Source of the DNA: Oceanobacillus salinisoli
GTDB lineage: Bacteria > Bacillota > Bacilli > Bacillales > Amphibacillaceae
NCBI RefSeq assembly: GCF_009733865.1
Contig: NZ_WOFB01000006.1
Location: forward strand, 1 to 64,000
Direction: 5' to 3'
Length of the DNA stretch: 64,000 bases
Part shown: one piece after another, positions 35,537 to 44,300 of the stretch
How the letters are laid out: each line of letters begins with the position of its first letter
Numbering within the stretch: the stretch's first letter is position 1
The notes under the pieces: generated by a model
The model's database searches: none
Seen by the model: the letters and a program-made list of their open reading frames with translations, nothing else
Told to the model about the DNA's origin: nothing
Program-made: the position numbers and the translations under genes

Positions 35537-36187
35537 CTATTCTTCTACATAAGTGAAATTTGCCTCTGTCTTTTCTTCTACTTCTTTTAATGTAGAACCT
35601 GGCATGAGTTCCACCAATTGTAATTGTTTATCGACAACTTTAAAGACAGCTAATTCCGTAATAATCATGTCCACACTACGAGTAGAGGTAATTGGGTACG
35701 TACACTTCTTTAGAATTTTACTACTTCCATCTTTAGACGTATGACTCATGGTAACGATGACTTTTTTAGCACCAACAAGTAAATCCATCGCACCACCAAC
35801 ACCCATTATATTTTTTCCAGGTACAGCCCAGTTTGCAATTATACCAGTCTGATCAACCTGTAATGCCCCTAATATGGCGACATCAACATGCCCACCACGA
35901 ATCATGGCGAATGAATCAGAGCTGTTAAAATAAGATGCACCTATACTTTCACCAACTGGAAGTTTTCCGGCATTCACTAGATTAGGATCAATATCTTCTT
36001 CTGCAACATCGGTAACTCCTAACAGACCATTTTCTGTATGAAGTTGGATATCATCACTTTCTAAGTACTCTGGAACTAATGTTGGAATTCCAATCCCAAG
36101 GTTAACTGTAAGTGATCCTTTTAGTTCTTTTGCCACTCGTTTAGCAATTAAATGCTTCATTTCATTTTTATCCTTTATCAAACTCAT
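35537..36187 (-). CDS. 3-oxoacid CoA-transferase, subunit B
   Basis: A 216-aa beta subunit of a family I CoA-transferase. The catalytic glutamate is in LHTENGLLGV near residue 52, preceded by NLGIGIPTL and followed by the glycine loop GVGGAMDLLVGAKKV. It transfers CoA from a donor such as succinyl-CoA to a 3-oxo acid. The start codon overlaps the end of the alpha-subunit gene by four bases (ATGA), showing translational coupling. Comparable to ScoB, AtoA or PcaJ; sequence alone does not tell which acid is used. Confidence 0.92.
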   Translation of the reverse strand: MSLIKDKNEMKHLIAKRVAKELKGSLTVNLGIGIPTLVPEYLESDDIQLHTENGLLGVTDVAEEDIDPNLVNAGKLPVGESIGASYFNSSDSFAMIRGGHVDVAILGALQVDQTGIIANWAVPGKNIMGVGGAMDLLVGAKKVIVTMSHTSKDGSSKILKKCTYPITSTRSVDMIITELAVFKVVDKQLQLVELMPGSTLKEVEEKTEANFTYVEE

Positions 36188-36870
36188 TTGCTAACTACCC
36201 CCTCTTTCGTCAGAATTTGTTTTGCTTCAACGATGGTATTTACAAAGATCTGAGGGGTTATGACTTCCTCTGGATTCAATTCTCCTGGTTCCACAACTTC
36301 ATCCACTTCGACTATCACGTTTTTTGCCGCTGTGGCCATAATTGGATTGAAATTTCGAGCAGTTTTATAGTATACAAGATTTCCCAATCTATCTGCCTTA
36401 TACGCACGAATTAATGCTACGTCTGCAAAAATAGATTTCTCAAAAATATACTTAACACCATCAATTTCACGTTCTTCTTTTCCTATTGCCAAATCAGTTC
36501 CCACACCTGTAGTTGTATAGTATCCTCCTAAACCAGCACCGCCAGCTCGTATTGATTCAGATAATGTACCTTGAGGTAACAATTCTAATTCAATTTCACC
36601 TTTTTGGTATTTGTCACCAACATCTCTATTACTCGTAAAGTAAGAGCCGATTCCCTTTTTAATCTTATTTTGATTTAATAAAGCCCCTAATCCTTTACCT
36701 GATTCACCTAAATTATTACTTACAATTGTTAAATCTTTAACGTCCTTCTGAATTAAACCATCAATTAATGTTAAAGGTGCTCCAACTAAACCGAATCCTC
36801 CGACTAGAATTGTTTGACCTGATTGAATACAAGATAAAGCGTCCTGTATATCTTCTTTAAATTTAGACAT
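36184..36870 (-). CDS. 3-oxoacid CoA-transferase, subunit A
   Basis: A 228-aa alpha subunit with the family motifs GFGLVGAPLTLIDGL (residues about 25-39), the glycine-rich GAGLGGYYTTTGVGT and the tail VVEPGELNPEEVITPQIFV. It forms a heterotetramer with the beta subunit encoded by the overlapping next gene. Comparable to ScoA, AtoD or PcaI. It lies 33 bases downstream of a carboxymuconolactone-decarboxylase-like gene, which places CoA activation after that step in the operon. Confidence 0.92.
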   Translation of the reverse strand: MSKFKEDIQDALSCIQSGQTILVGGFGLVGAPLTLIDGLIQKDVKDLTIVSNNLGESGKGLGALLNQNKIKKGIGSYFTSNRDVGDKYQKGEIELELLPQGTLSESIRAGGAGLGGYYTTTGVGTDLAIGKEEREIDGVKYIFEKSIFADVALIRAYKADRLGNLVYYKTARNFNPIMATAAKNVIVEVDEVVEPGELNPEEVITPQIFVNTIVEAKQILTKEGVVSK

Positions 36871-36903
36871 ACTTTCCCCTCCGTAATAACAGTACTAATC
36901 CAT

Positions 36904-37614
36904 TTATTTTAATGAATCGCTAAGTTCAAACCAAGATGGAATCCCAGCAGTCAAGATGCAAATATACCCAATATCTGCTAATTCTGCCTCACTCGCTCCA
37001 GCATCCCTCGCCTTTTCTATCCATGGGACAGCATCCTTACCACGTAATTCTGCGATATAATTTCCGACCATATTAAGATGTTTTAATTTAGACGAAACGT
37101 TTCCATCCCCAAGTATCTTTTCCTCTAATTTTTTCGAATCTTCTAATCTGACTATGTCCAACATTTCTTCTATAAATAATGTGTCTTCATCTTTCATCCA
37201 ACGTAGAATAATATTAAGAATATCCACTAAAGTTTCAGGAGCCTTTTCCGGTTCTGAAACCTCTTTCCCTTGTAGTTCTAGCGCATAGGATATTGCTGCC
37301 AATGATGTTCTTAGTGATGGGACTCCGCCATATAAATAGGAAACGAAGAAGTATTCGACAAGTTCTGGAACAGTAGAACCAAAATCTATCGCACCTTTTG
37401 TATGATAAACCATACTCCTTGAATAAAGACGTGCTGCATTCATACTTGCAATAAGTACATCTTTCTCTTTTCGGGATAGGGTACCATCTTGCATAATAGT
37501 TCCGCGAATACCCGTGTAATGGTCCAGAACACTCGGATCATGGTCATGCATTTTCTGAACCCAGTCAGGAACTTGGCCATATACTTCCTTAAAATATTGT
37601 AATCCGTTGTTCAT
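36904..37614 (-). CDS. Carboxymuconolactone decarboxylase family protein, tandem domain (second domain degenerate)
   Basis: A 236-aa protein made of two CMD-fold halves. The first has ASMNAARLYSRSMVYHTKGA followed by DFGSTVPELVEYF, with the conserved histidine. The second has GASEAELADIGYICILTAGI but in place of the histidine segment reads AVPWIEKARDAG. Neither half has the CxxC pair of the AhpD branch, so it should not be a thiol peroxidase. Related CMD proteins decarboxylate or hydrolyse ring-derived lactones. It pairs with the 38518 paralogue, 11 bases after the alpha/beta hydrolase gene. The job is inferred from the operon only. Confidence 0.8.
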   Translation of the reverse strand: MNNGLQYFKEVYGQVPDWVQKMHDHDPSVLDHYTGIRGTIMQDGTLSRKEKDVLIASMNAARLYSRSMVYHTKGAIDFGSTVPELVEYFFVSYLYGGVPSLRTSLAAISYALELQGKEVSEPEKAPETLVDILNIILRWMKDEDTLFIEEMLDIVRLEDSKKLEEKILGDGNVSSKLKHLNMVGNYIAELRGKDAVPWIEKARDAGASEAELADIGYICILTAGIPSWFELSDSLK

Positions 37615-37625
37615 TTACTCACCCC

Positions 37626-38471
37626 TTATTTTTTTGTATAGGATTTCTCCAAAAACATTTCAATTGCCTCATTAATTTCTTGTCTATTTTCAAACACCAT
37701 GGTGTAATGATTACTTTCTGAAATAACCGTTTCTATATTTGTTGCATATTTGAGCGTTTCTTCATAATCACTTACATAAAACAACGGTGGCATTGTACCA
37801 ATCTCACCCTTTGCATAAACTAACAGCACTGGACATTTAACCTGTGAGAAAGTTTCTTTCGGATTGAACTTATAAAAACTTTCAAAATCAGCCTTAATCA
37901 ACGACTCTGTTGACTTATTTTCCCAGTGGTCTTCCACTTGGGCTACCTCATATTCCACTACATCTTGCATTACTTCGTTCCAAGAAATCCCTAAATTATT
38001 GTAAATACTTTTAATTGCTTCAACATAATGTTCTTTTGATTTATATTTTTCACTAATTCTACCTAAGGACGGAAGTACAATCTTTTGTTGATGTTCTGAC
38101 ATTGAAGCAGCACCATCAAGTAAAATTACGGCTTTAGTATCCTCTAACTTACTCGCTACAATGGATGAGATAAAAGCCCCCATTGAATGGCCCATTAAAA
38201 TAGGATTCTTTATGTTCAGCTCTTTAATAAGGCCTATAATATCGTCCGCATGATTAAATATCGAAGGGCTAGGATCCATTTGACCACTATTTCCTCGTCC
38301 TCTTAAATCTACCGAGATAAAGCGATATTCCCCTTTAAATTTCTCCGCATAATAATGCATATTTTTATGGGTTCCTGTTAAACCATGAATGGCAATAATT
38401 GTTCCCTTTTCTCCGGGATAATCTGCAATGATAATGTTTTTTCCATTAATGTCTTTCTTGTATAATTCCAT
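37626..38471 (-). CDS. Alpha/beta hydrolase
   Basis: A 281-aa hydrolase: oxyanion region AIHGLTGTHKN, RGRGNSGQMDPS, nucleophile elbow GHSMGAFIS (Ser near residue 96), then the acid around VYAKGEIGTM and histidine in ISESNHYTMVFE. It is of the size and type of enol-lactone hydrolases and C-C bond hydrolases in aromatic degradation. In this operon, between two CMD-like genes and before the CoA-transferase, an enol-lactone or ring-opening hydrolysis is the natural guess. Gaps to both neighbours are under 50 bases. Confidence 0.85.
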   Translation of the reverse strand: MELYKKDINGKNIIIADYPGEKGTIIAIHGLTGTHKNMHYYAEKFKGEYRFISVDLRGRGNSGQMDPSPSIFNHADDIIGLIKELNIKNPILMGHSMGAFISSIVASKLEDTKAVILLDGAASMSEHQQKIVLPSLGRISEKYKSKEHYVEAIKSIYNNLGISWNEVMQDVVEYEVAQVEDHWENKSTESLIKADFESFYKFNPKETFSQVKCPVLLVYAKGEIGTMPPLFYVSDYEETLKYATNIETVISESNHYTMVFENRQEINEAIEMFLEKSYTKK

Positions 38472-38517
38472 CTTTTCACCTCATAAATAGTACTCAGAAA
38501 ATCAAATTCTCATATAT

Positions 38518-39234
38518 TTACTTTAAAAACATACTCCCCTCAAACCATGCAGGAATACCAGCTGTTAAAAGACTAGTTATAGCAACCTCCGCGATTTCTT
38601 CATTGGTTGCACCTAGCTTTCTTGCAGAGCTTATATGCAATTCCGCTCCTTTTTCATAGCGCTCGGCTATATTAATTCCGATTAATACAAATTCCTTTAT
38701 CTTTCTAGGAACCTTTCCATCATTTAAAATAGAAGCTCTTAGGTTACCATAATTTAGTAAAACTTCCGAAACTTCCTTCTCCATTACCTCTATCCATTCA
38801 CTCTTTACGCCGTCTGCTTCTGTTTTAAAATATTCAATTGCTTCGTCAACGCTTTGAAAATCCATGTCAATTGTATGACCGTTCATTTCTTTATTCGTTT
38901 CATTTTTATATTCATTAAAGAATTGAATGGCTTTAACTCCTTCAAACCATGCAGGAATACCTCGCGATAATATACAAGGAGTGAGTATTTCGACCAATTC
39001 GTTAATCGTTGCTCCACTATCTGCAGCACCTTTTGCGTGATATAACATACTATCTTCATGCCTTCTAGCTGCATTAATCCCAACTAATATCAACTCTTTA
39101 TCTTTCTTTGAAATTGCACCGTCTGATAGTATTTCTTTTTTTAATTTGTTGAGATGATCCAATGCTTGGGAATGGTATTCATTTAGTTCCTTAAACCAAT
39201 CTGGAATCTCTAGGAATTTATTTTTTAAATCCAA
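38518..39234 (-). CDS. Carboxymuconolactone decarboxylase family protein, tandem domain
   Basis: A 238-aa protein with two complete CMD-like halves. The first holds VGINAARRHEDSMLYHAKGA and ILSRGIPAWFEGVKAI; the second IGINIAERYEKGAELHISSA and LLTAGIPAWFEGS. Each half keeps its histidine but has no CxxC redox pair. Single-domain CMD proteins work as trimers or hexamers, so a fused dimer would give a pseudo-symmetric oligomer. It is a paralogue of the 36904 product (similar start PDW and repeated GIPAWFE ends). It follows the cyclase gene by 12 bases. Confidence 0.8.
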   Translation of the reverse strand: MDLKNKFLEIPDWFKELNEYHSQALDHLNKLKKEILSDGAISKKDKELILVGINAARRHEDSMLYHAKGAADSGATINELVEILTPCILSRGIPAWFEGVKAIQFFNEYKNETNKEMNGHTIDMDFQSVDEAIEYFKTEADGVKSEWIEVMEKEVSEVLLNYGNLRASILNDGKVPRKIKEFVLIGINIAERYEKGAELHISSARKLGATNEEIAEVAITSLLTAGIPAWFEGSMFLK

Positions 39235-39246
39235 TTAAATTCCTCC

Positions 39247-39939
39247 TTATTCGTTAACGTAAGCGACAGCTCTAACGGGCGACGCTGTTCCATCCTTTAA
39301 TTTAAGTGGTAGAGCTACAAACTGAAAACGTTTGTTATTGGGTAATTGATTTAAATTAACTAGATTCTCAACAATATAGATGTTTTTTCCTAAAACTTCT
39401 AAATGTACTTCTCTTTTCATATTTTCATTCACATCAATGTTAGCTAAATCAATCCCTACTGACTTAATCTTTTTACTCGTTAACCATTCTCCAGCACTCT
39501 TAGCGAAAGCCTTTTCTTGAAAAAAAGAAGTATCTCCCCATTGACCTTTTCTTGCTCGAATTAAAACAATATCACCCTTCTCAACTCTTATACCTTGTTC
39601 TTCTTCAGCACGATCTAGCATCTCACTAGTGACTGGTTCATTTGGATCTTTAAAATCTGATACATCGAGTAACAGCGCTTCTCCAAATGTCTTTTCCAAA
39701 TCCATTTCACTTGTTGATTCTCCGCCTTCTATAAAATGGAGGGGAGCATCAATATGTGTACCACTGTGGTCTGAGAAAGTTATTAATCTCGATTCAAAAC
39801 CCTTACAAGGCCATTCGTAACGATCCTTTGAGTTTTCAAAGGTTGATTGTTTCTTTATTTCTATAACTGGATGGCTCTTAAATGACTGAAGACCATCATA
39901 CATCTCTAACGTTAAATCAATTATTTTCATATACTCCAT
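39247..39939 (-). CDS. Cyclase family metal-dependent hydrolase (kynurenine formamidase/isatin hydrolase type)
   Basis: A 230-aa protein with the signature FSDHSGTHIDAPLHFIEGG, the HxGTHxDxPxH metal-binding motif of the cyclase family (Mn or Zn). The family includes kynurenine formamidase and isatin hydrolase, which open amide or ring C-N bonds; others are annotated as polyketide cyclases. The C-terminus LPLKLKDGTASPVRAVA is also typical. In this operon it could open a ring or hydrolyse an ester or lactone. It starts five bases after the dehydrogenase gene, so the two are probably co-translated. Confidence 0.88.
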   Translation of the reverse strand: MEYMKIIDLTLEMYDGLQSFKSHPVIEIKKQSTFENSKDRYEWPCKGFESRLITFSDHSGTHIDAPLHFIEGGESTSEMDLEKTFGEALLLDVSDFKDPNEPVTSEMLDRAEEEQGIRVEKGDIVLIRARKGQWGDTSFFQEKAFAKSAGEWLTSKKIKSVGIDLANIDVNENMKREVHLEVLGKNIYIVENLVNLNQLPNNKRFQFVALPLKLKDGTASPVRAVAYVNE

Positions 39940-39944
39940 CCCAA

Positions 39945-41006
39945 CTATTTATTTATTTTCAACACAATCTTCCCTGAAGCTTTGTTTAAAGCTGCATCAA
40001 ATGCTTCTTTGGCATTGGAAATTTTATAACTGGATGATACAAGTCGATCAAAAGGAAAATTAGGATCCGATGCATATTCTAATGTTCTCTGAAAAGATTC
40101 CTTCGTTATTCCATAACTACCTATAATCTGAATTTCTCCTCGAACAATTTGATCCATTTGAAGTGGAAATTCACTGGTCGATATACCCACAAGAACTAAC
40201 TGCCCACCTTTCTTTAATACCTTTACAGCGGTATTAGGTACAGAATGATGACCGGAACAGTCAAACACCATATCGAAACCTTTATTAAATTCTAGTAAGT
40301 CTTCTATTAATTCATCGTTAGTGATAAACGTAGAATTCACTCCAATTTCTCTAGCTCTTTCCAATCTGTCCTCATCCCCTGGTACTCCAACCATGATAAG
40401 CTTATCTATTTGAAGACCTACTAGGACACTAGCAATCCCTAATCCTATTGGACCTGGTCCAAATATTATTGCGATTTTCCCAGAAATCTTATCTACCTTC
40501 TCCACAGCCGTAAGTCCAACCGCAATCGCCTCTGATACAGCTGCCACTTCATCTGAAACATCATCTGGAACAGGAAGAATATTATCCTCAGGTACAGCAA
40601 TATATTCAGCCATCCCCCCATTTTTCCTAAACCCAAATTGTAAGGACTGAGGAGCTTTTTTTGAAACAAAAAACTGACTATTGTCACAGCGGTTTTCCTC
40701 TGAATTCAAGCAATATTCACATTCCCCACATGGTATATATGGATTAATAACAACTCTTTTTCCGAGTAAATTTTTATTACTTGATTCTACTACTTTCCCT
40801 GTAACCTCATGTCCTAACACGATAGGGTAAGGAATCCAATCATAACCTGAATGGCCTGCATACATATGCAGATCACTTCCGCAAATACCCACTCCACTAA
40901 CCTGTACTAACACCTCATTTTTATTTATAGTAGGTTTAGGTAAATCTACTATATCTAATTCATTAGCCTTGTTATTAGGTTTTACTACTGCTTGCATGAA
41001 AAACAT
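39945..41006 (-). CDS. Zinc-dependent medium-chain alcohol dehydrogenase
   Basis: A 353-aa MDR enzyme. The catalytic zinc site is GICGSDLHMYAGH and LGHEVTGKV; the structural zinc site has four cysteines in CGECEYCLNSEENRC; the NAD-binding fold carries FGPGPIGLGIASVL. Members include sorbitol, threonine and butanediol dehydrogenases, which oxidise secondary alcohols to ketones. In this operon it may start the pathway by turning a hydroxyl into a ketone. Start MFFMQAVVK; MQAVVK at 40997 is also possible. Confidence 0.9.
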   Translation of the reverse strand: MFFMQAVVKPNNKANELDIVDLPKPTINKNEVLVQVSGVGICGSDLHMYAGHSGYDWIPYPIVLGHEVTGKVVESSNKNLLGKRVVINPYIPCGECEYCLNSEENRCDNSQFFVSKKAPQSLQFGFRKNGGMAEYIAVPEDNILPVPDDVSDEVAAVSEAIAVGLTAVEKVDKISGKIAIIFGPGPIGLGIASVLVGLQIDKLIMVGVPGDEDRLERAREIGVNSTFITNDELIEDLLEFNKGFDMVFDCSGHHSVPNTAVKVLKKGGQLVLVGISTSEFPLQMDQIVRGEIQIIGSYGITKESFQRTLEYASDPNFPFDRLVSSSYKISNAKEAFDAALNKASGKIVLKINK

Positions 41007-41038
41007 CCTTCCCTAACTTTTAAAAGTATTAAGATAAA

Positions 41039-42379
41039 TCAACCTAAAAATCCCCAAAGCAAGAATGCACTACCATAAATTAACCCAAGCCATAACATAA
41101 TAACTACCATATACCCCATAACAGCTTTTAAAGGTAACTTAGAGATGGCAAGAACTGGTAATATCCAAAACGGTTGCACCATATTATTCCAAGCATCACC
41201 TAACATAACGGCCATTGCTGTTTGCTCAATGGATGCTCCTATTTCCGATGCAGCCTGTATCATGATAGGACCTTGAACGGCCCATTGTCCTCCACCTGAA
41301 GGAGCAAGGATGTTAATAAAAAACGCACTGATTAAGCTCCAGAATGGAAGAGTTGCTTCCGTTGAAAAAGATACAAACCAATTGGCAAAAGTTGTGATTA
41401 ACCCTGATCCAACTAAAATAGCCATAATACCTGCATAGAAAGGGTATTGAAGGACAATACCAGCAACAGTTTTAATCCCTTCTGCCACAGCTGATAAATA
41501 TTTAGACGGTTTGCCCATGAATAGAATACCTAAGAATAACATTAAAAAGTTAACAGTATTTAAATCTAGTGAACCACCATTGATAAAATGAGCGATAATA
41601 TAAATCAACCCTAGTATTCCAATACCTACACCAAATATATAACTATCATTAATTTTATTGGCTAAAGTTAGTTCCTTTGTACTAGCTGTCTCCTCTTTAG
41701 CCACTTTTGTTGCTTGTTCTGCAATTTCTGGCTCAATTTCAACTATCTCTTCCTTCTTTTTTGGGTGAAGTTTCGCATTAACTAAAGGTAATAAAATTAG
41801 TACTGCCAATGTAGTAAGTAACATAGGTGTTGAAAAGATTGTATCTCCTAAAGAGATGATTCCCATGTTTTCTTCTAAGAAATGACCAGGGGTAGCAATC
41901 GTTACTGGAACTGTTCCTGAAAGCCCTGAACCATAAAGAGCAAAACCACTATACCCTGCAGCAATAATTAAGGGATAATGAACTCCTTTCACTCGAATTG
42001 CTAGCTTTTGTGCAACAATACCACCGATGATTAATCCAAATCCCCAATTTAATAAACTTCCAATCGCACCAAACAAAGTAGCTGTAATAATGGCTGTAGT
42101 TGGCTTTCTAATTCTAGATATTGCTTTATCAATTCCCTTATCAACAATTGGAGTTTTTGCTAAGACAAACCCTGTAAGCAATATGATTGTCATCTGCATA
42201 GTAAAGGATAATAAATCCCAAAAACCATTACCCCAAAAAGTTGTTACTTCTATTATCCCAGTGCCTTCTATAGTAATCGCTAGTATAATAGCTACAACGG
42301 TTAGTGCTATAGCAATTACAAATGGATCTGGTAGGTATTTATTTACTAAATTTGTAAAAAAACTTGATAACTTTCTCAT
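41039..42379 (-). CDS. AtoE-type short-chain fatty acid transporter
   Basis: A 446-aa membrane protein of the short-chain fatty acid transporter family. It opens LSSFFTNLVNKYLPDPFVIA, a conserved AtoE start, and has NWGFGLIIGGIVAQKLA, NILAPSGGGQWAVQGPIMI and LGDAWNNMVQPFWILP. AtoE homologues take up acetoacetate or butyrate. The charged loop around residues 210-235 is cytoplasmic. It lies 18 bases after the dehydrogenase at 42398. The operon therefore has two unrelated importers, this one and the TRAP-TAXI system at its end. Confidence 0.92.
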   Translation of the reverse strand: MRKLSSFFTNLVNKYLPDPFVIAIALTVVAIILAITIEGTGIIEVTTFWGNGFWDLLSFTMQMTIILLTGFVLAKTPIVDKGIDKAISRIRKPTTAIITATLFGAIGSLLNWGFGLIIGGIVAQKLAIRVKGVHYPLIIAAGYSGFALYGSGLSGTVPVTIATPGHFLEENMGIISLGDTIFSTPMLLTTLAVLILLPLVNAKLHPKKKEEIVEIEPEIAEQATKVAKEETASTKELTLANKINDSYIFGVGIGILGLIYIIAHFINGGSLDLNTVNFLMLFLGILFMGKPSKYLSAVAEGIKTVAGIVLQYPFYAGIMAILVGSGLITTFANWFVSFSTEATLPFWSLISAFFINILAPSGGGQWAVQGPIMIQAASEIGASIEQTAMAVMLGDAWNNMVQPFWILPVLAISKLPLKAVMGYMVVIMLWLGLIYGSAFLLWGFLG

Positions 42380-42397
42380 ATGTATCCCCCCTTATTT

Positions 42398-43321
42398 TTA
42401 TTTCAACCAATGCACCAAGTCTATTAATTTATTATCCTTATCATTCAAATAACTTTCTTGATGAACATTCTCCCAGTTGTAAAATCCCTTATTAACTTTT
42501 AAACCCGTTTCTCCTTTTTCCACCTTTTCTTTCAGTAAAGAAGATGGCGTTAGTTCGTTATTTAGATCTTTATAGAGATAGGATGCAATATCATAATGAA
42601 CATCTAGCCCATTTATATCTCTCTGTTCGATAGGCCCTGTAAGCACCATTCTTAAACCTATACTCCATTTCACAACAGTATCTATATCTTCCGCTGTCGC
42701 TACTCCTGATTCAAGTAATGAGATGGCTTCTCTTGAGATTGCATGTTGTATACGATTTCCAATAAATCCGGGTACCTCTTTATGTAGTAGCACTGGTTTC
42801 TTTCCTATATCAGTAAGCATTTCCATTACAACAGTTACAGTTGCTTCTGAAGTTTTCTTCCCTTTAATTACTTCAACAAGAGGTATAATTGCAGCAGGTG
42901 TAAAAAAATGAGTTCCAATAAGACGTTCTGGATGATTAAGTTTACTAGCAATTTCGGTGATAGAATGTCCAGAAGTATTTGTTGCAAATATAGTTTCATC
43001 ACCGCACACTTCTTCCAACTTCATAAATAGTTCTTGTTTTAAATTCAGCTTTTCCGGGATAGCTTCTATAACAAGTCTTGTAGATGTTTCTTCTGGAAAA
43101 TGATTTGTTATTTCTATATTTGATAGATAATACTTTGGACTTTTACTTAAAAAACCTTTATTTTCCAAAAAAACTAACTGTTTTTCTATCAGTTTTTTAG
43201 CTTTATGAAGAGCATTATTATCTTTGTCAAAAAGTAAAACGTTTACATTACTTTGTAAGAATAATTCTGCTATACTTCTCCCCATTGTTCCGGCACCAAT
43301 AATAATTACAGACTTTTTCAT
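42398..43321 (-). CDS. 3-hydroxyacyl-CoA dehydrogenase family protein, first operon gene
   Basis: A 307-aa NAD-dependent dehydrogenase with IIIGAGTMGRSIAEL at the start, the catalytic histidine in GTHFFTPAAIIPLVEVIKG and the asparagine in PGFIGNRIQ. C-terminal domain ends NKGFYNWE. Candidates are oxidation of a 3-hydroxyacyl-CoA or of a free 3-hydroxy acid. As first gene it faces the divergent IclR regulator over a 154-base gap holding the palindromic operator. It shares the family but little close similarity with the 6871 product. Confidence 0.88.
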   Translation of the reverse strand: MKKSVIIIGAGTMGRSIAELFLQSNVNVLLFDKDNNALHKAKKLIEKQLVFLENKGFLSKSPKYYLSNIEITNHFPEETSTRLVIEAIPEKLNLKQELFMKLEEVCGDETIFATNTSGHSITEIASKLNHPERLIGTHFFTPAAIIPLVEVIKGKKTSEATVTVVMEMLTDIGKKPVLLHKEVPGFIGNRIQHAISREAISLLESGVATAEDIDTVVKWSIGLRMVLTGPIEQRDINGLDVHYDIASYLYKDLNNELTPSSLLKEKVEKGETGLKVNKGFYNWENVHQESYLNDKDNKLIDLVHWLK

Positions 43322-43404
43322 TTTTTCTCCCCTCCCTCCCTTATGTTATTACATGTTGCAAGTTAAGTTTTTTACATCTAGACTTGCTAAACATCTGAAA
43401 TTAA

Positions 43405-43440
43405 TGTACGATAATCGTACAAAATTATTCATATCGTACA
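43405..43440. promoter_or_regulatory. Palindromic operator in the IclR/operon divergent region
   Basis: TGTACGATAATCGTACA (43405-43421) is a perfect 17-bp palindrome, and a third half-site ATCGTACA follows at 43433-43440. The position, 84 bases before the operon's first gene and 36 before the regulator gene, fits an autoregulatory IclR-type site that also controls the operon. Confidence 0.7.
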
Positions 43441-43475
43441 TTTATAGTTATTAGTATACTAAGAAGGTGAGAAAT

Positions 43476-44282
43476 ATGTCAACAAAAAATTCTAACAACT
43501 CTAAACAATCTAAGGATTACATACAATCACTTGACAGAGGATTGCAAGTAATACAAGCTTTTTCAGAAAAAAATCCAACACTTACTATTAGTCAAGCTTC
43601 TGAAATAACGGGACTAAATCGACCGACTGTCAGAAGAATTTTACTTACATTAGAAATGCTCGGCTTTGCAGAGTCAAAAAATAAGGTATTCTCACTCACA
43701 GCAAGAACACTCACATTGGGGTACGCTTATCTATCTACACAGGACATATGGAGTAATGCCCAGCCATTTATGAAAGATTTTGTTGCTCAAACCGGAGAAT
43801 CTTGTTCTATCACTGTTTTAGACGATACCGATATTATTTATGTAGCAAGAGTTCCAGCAAAAAGAATAATGAGTATTAATCTTAATGTTGGCTCACGTCT
43901 TCCTGCGTCTTCTACGTCTATGGGGCACGTACTTCTAGCTAATCTTCCAAAAGAGAAACTAGAAAATCTTATTGATAAAATGGATCTTAAAAAACACACG
44001 GAAAATTCAATTACTGATAAAGAGGAGCTATTAAGTATCCTATCAGTAGTTAAAGAGAAAGATTGGGCTGGTATCGATCAGCAATTTGAAGAAGGAGTTC
44101 GTTCGATAGCTGTACCTATTAGAGACGCAGTAGGAAAAGTTATTGCGGCAATTAATTGTTCCGTACATGCTGGGAGAATTAGTAAAGAAGTATTGGAAAA
44201 AGAGTTTTTACCTATATTATTTGAAACAAGCAGTAAAATTAGCAAAACTGTTCCTGTTACTTATCAATCAACACAATTTTAA
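43476..44282 (+). CDS. IclR family transcriptional regulator
   Basis: A 268-aa regulator. Residues about 15-75 form the winged helix (LDRGLQVIQAFSEKNPTLTI through GLNRPTVRRILLTLEMLGF); the rest is the IclR effector-binding GAF-like domain with SSTSMGHVLLANLP, DQQFEEGVRSIAVPIRD and INCSVHAGR. The start is at 43476, with AAGGTGA in front; a GTG at 43467 lies inside that site. IclR proteins such as PcaR, PcaU and CatR control beta-ketoadipate genes. The divergent layout makes it the likely regulator of the 12-gene operon. Confidence 0.92.
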   Translation: MSTKNSNNSKQSKDYIQSLDRGLQVIQAFSEKNPTLTISQASEITGLNRPTVRRILLTLEMLGFAESKNKVFSLTARTLTLGYAYLSTQDIWSNAQPFMKDFVAQTGESCSITVLDDTDIIYVARVPAKRIMSINLNVGSRLPASSTSMGHVLLANLPKEKLENLIDKMDLKKHTENSITDKEELLSILSVVKEKDWAGIDQQFEEGVRSIAVPIRDAVGKVIAAINCSVHAGRISKEVLEKEFLPILFETSSKISKTVPVTYQSTQF

Positions 44283-44300
44283 CTAAAAATCGTAAATAAA

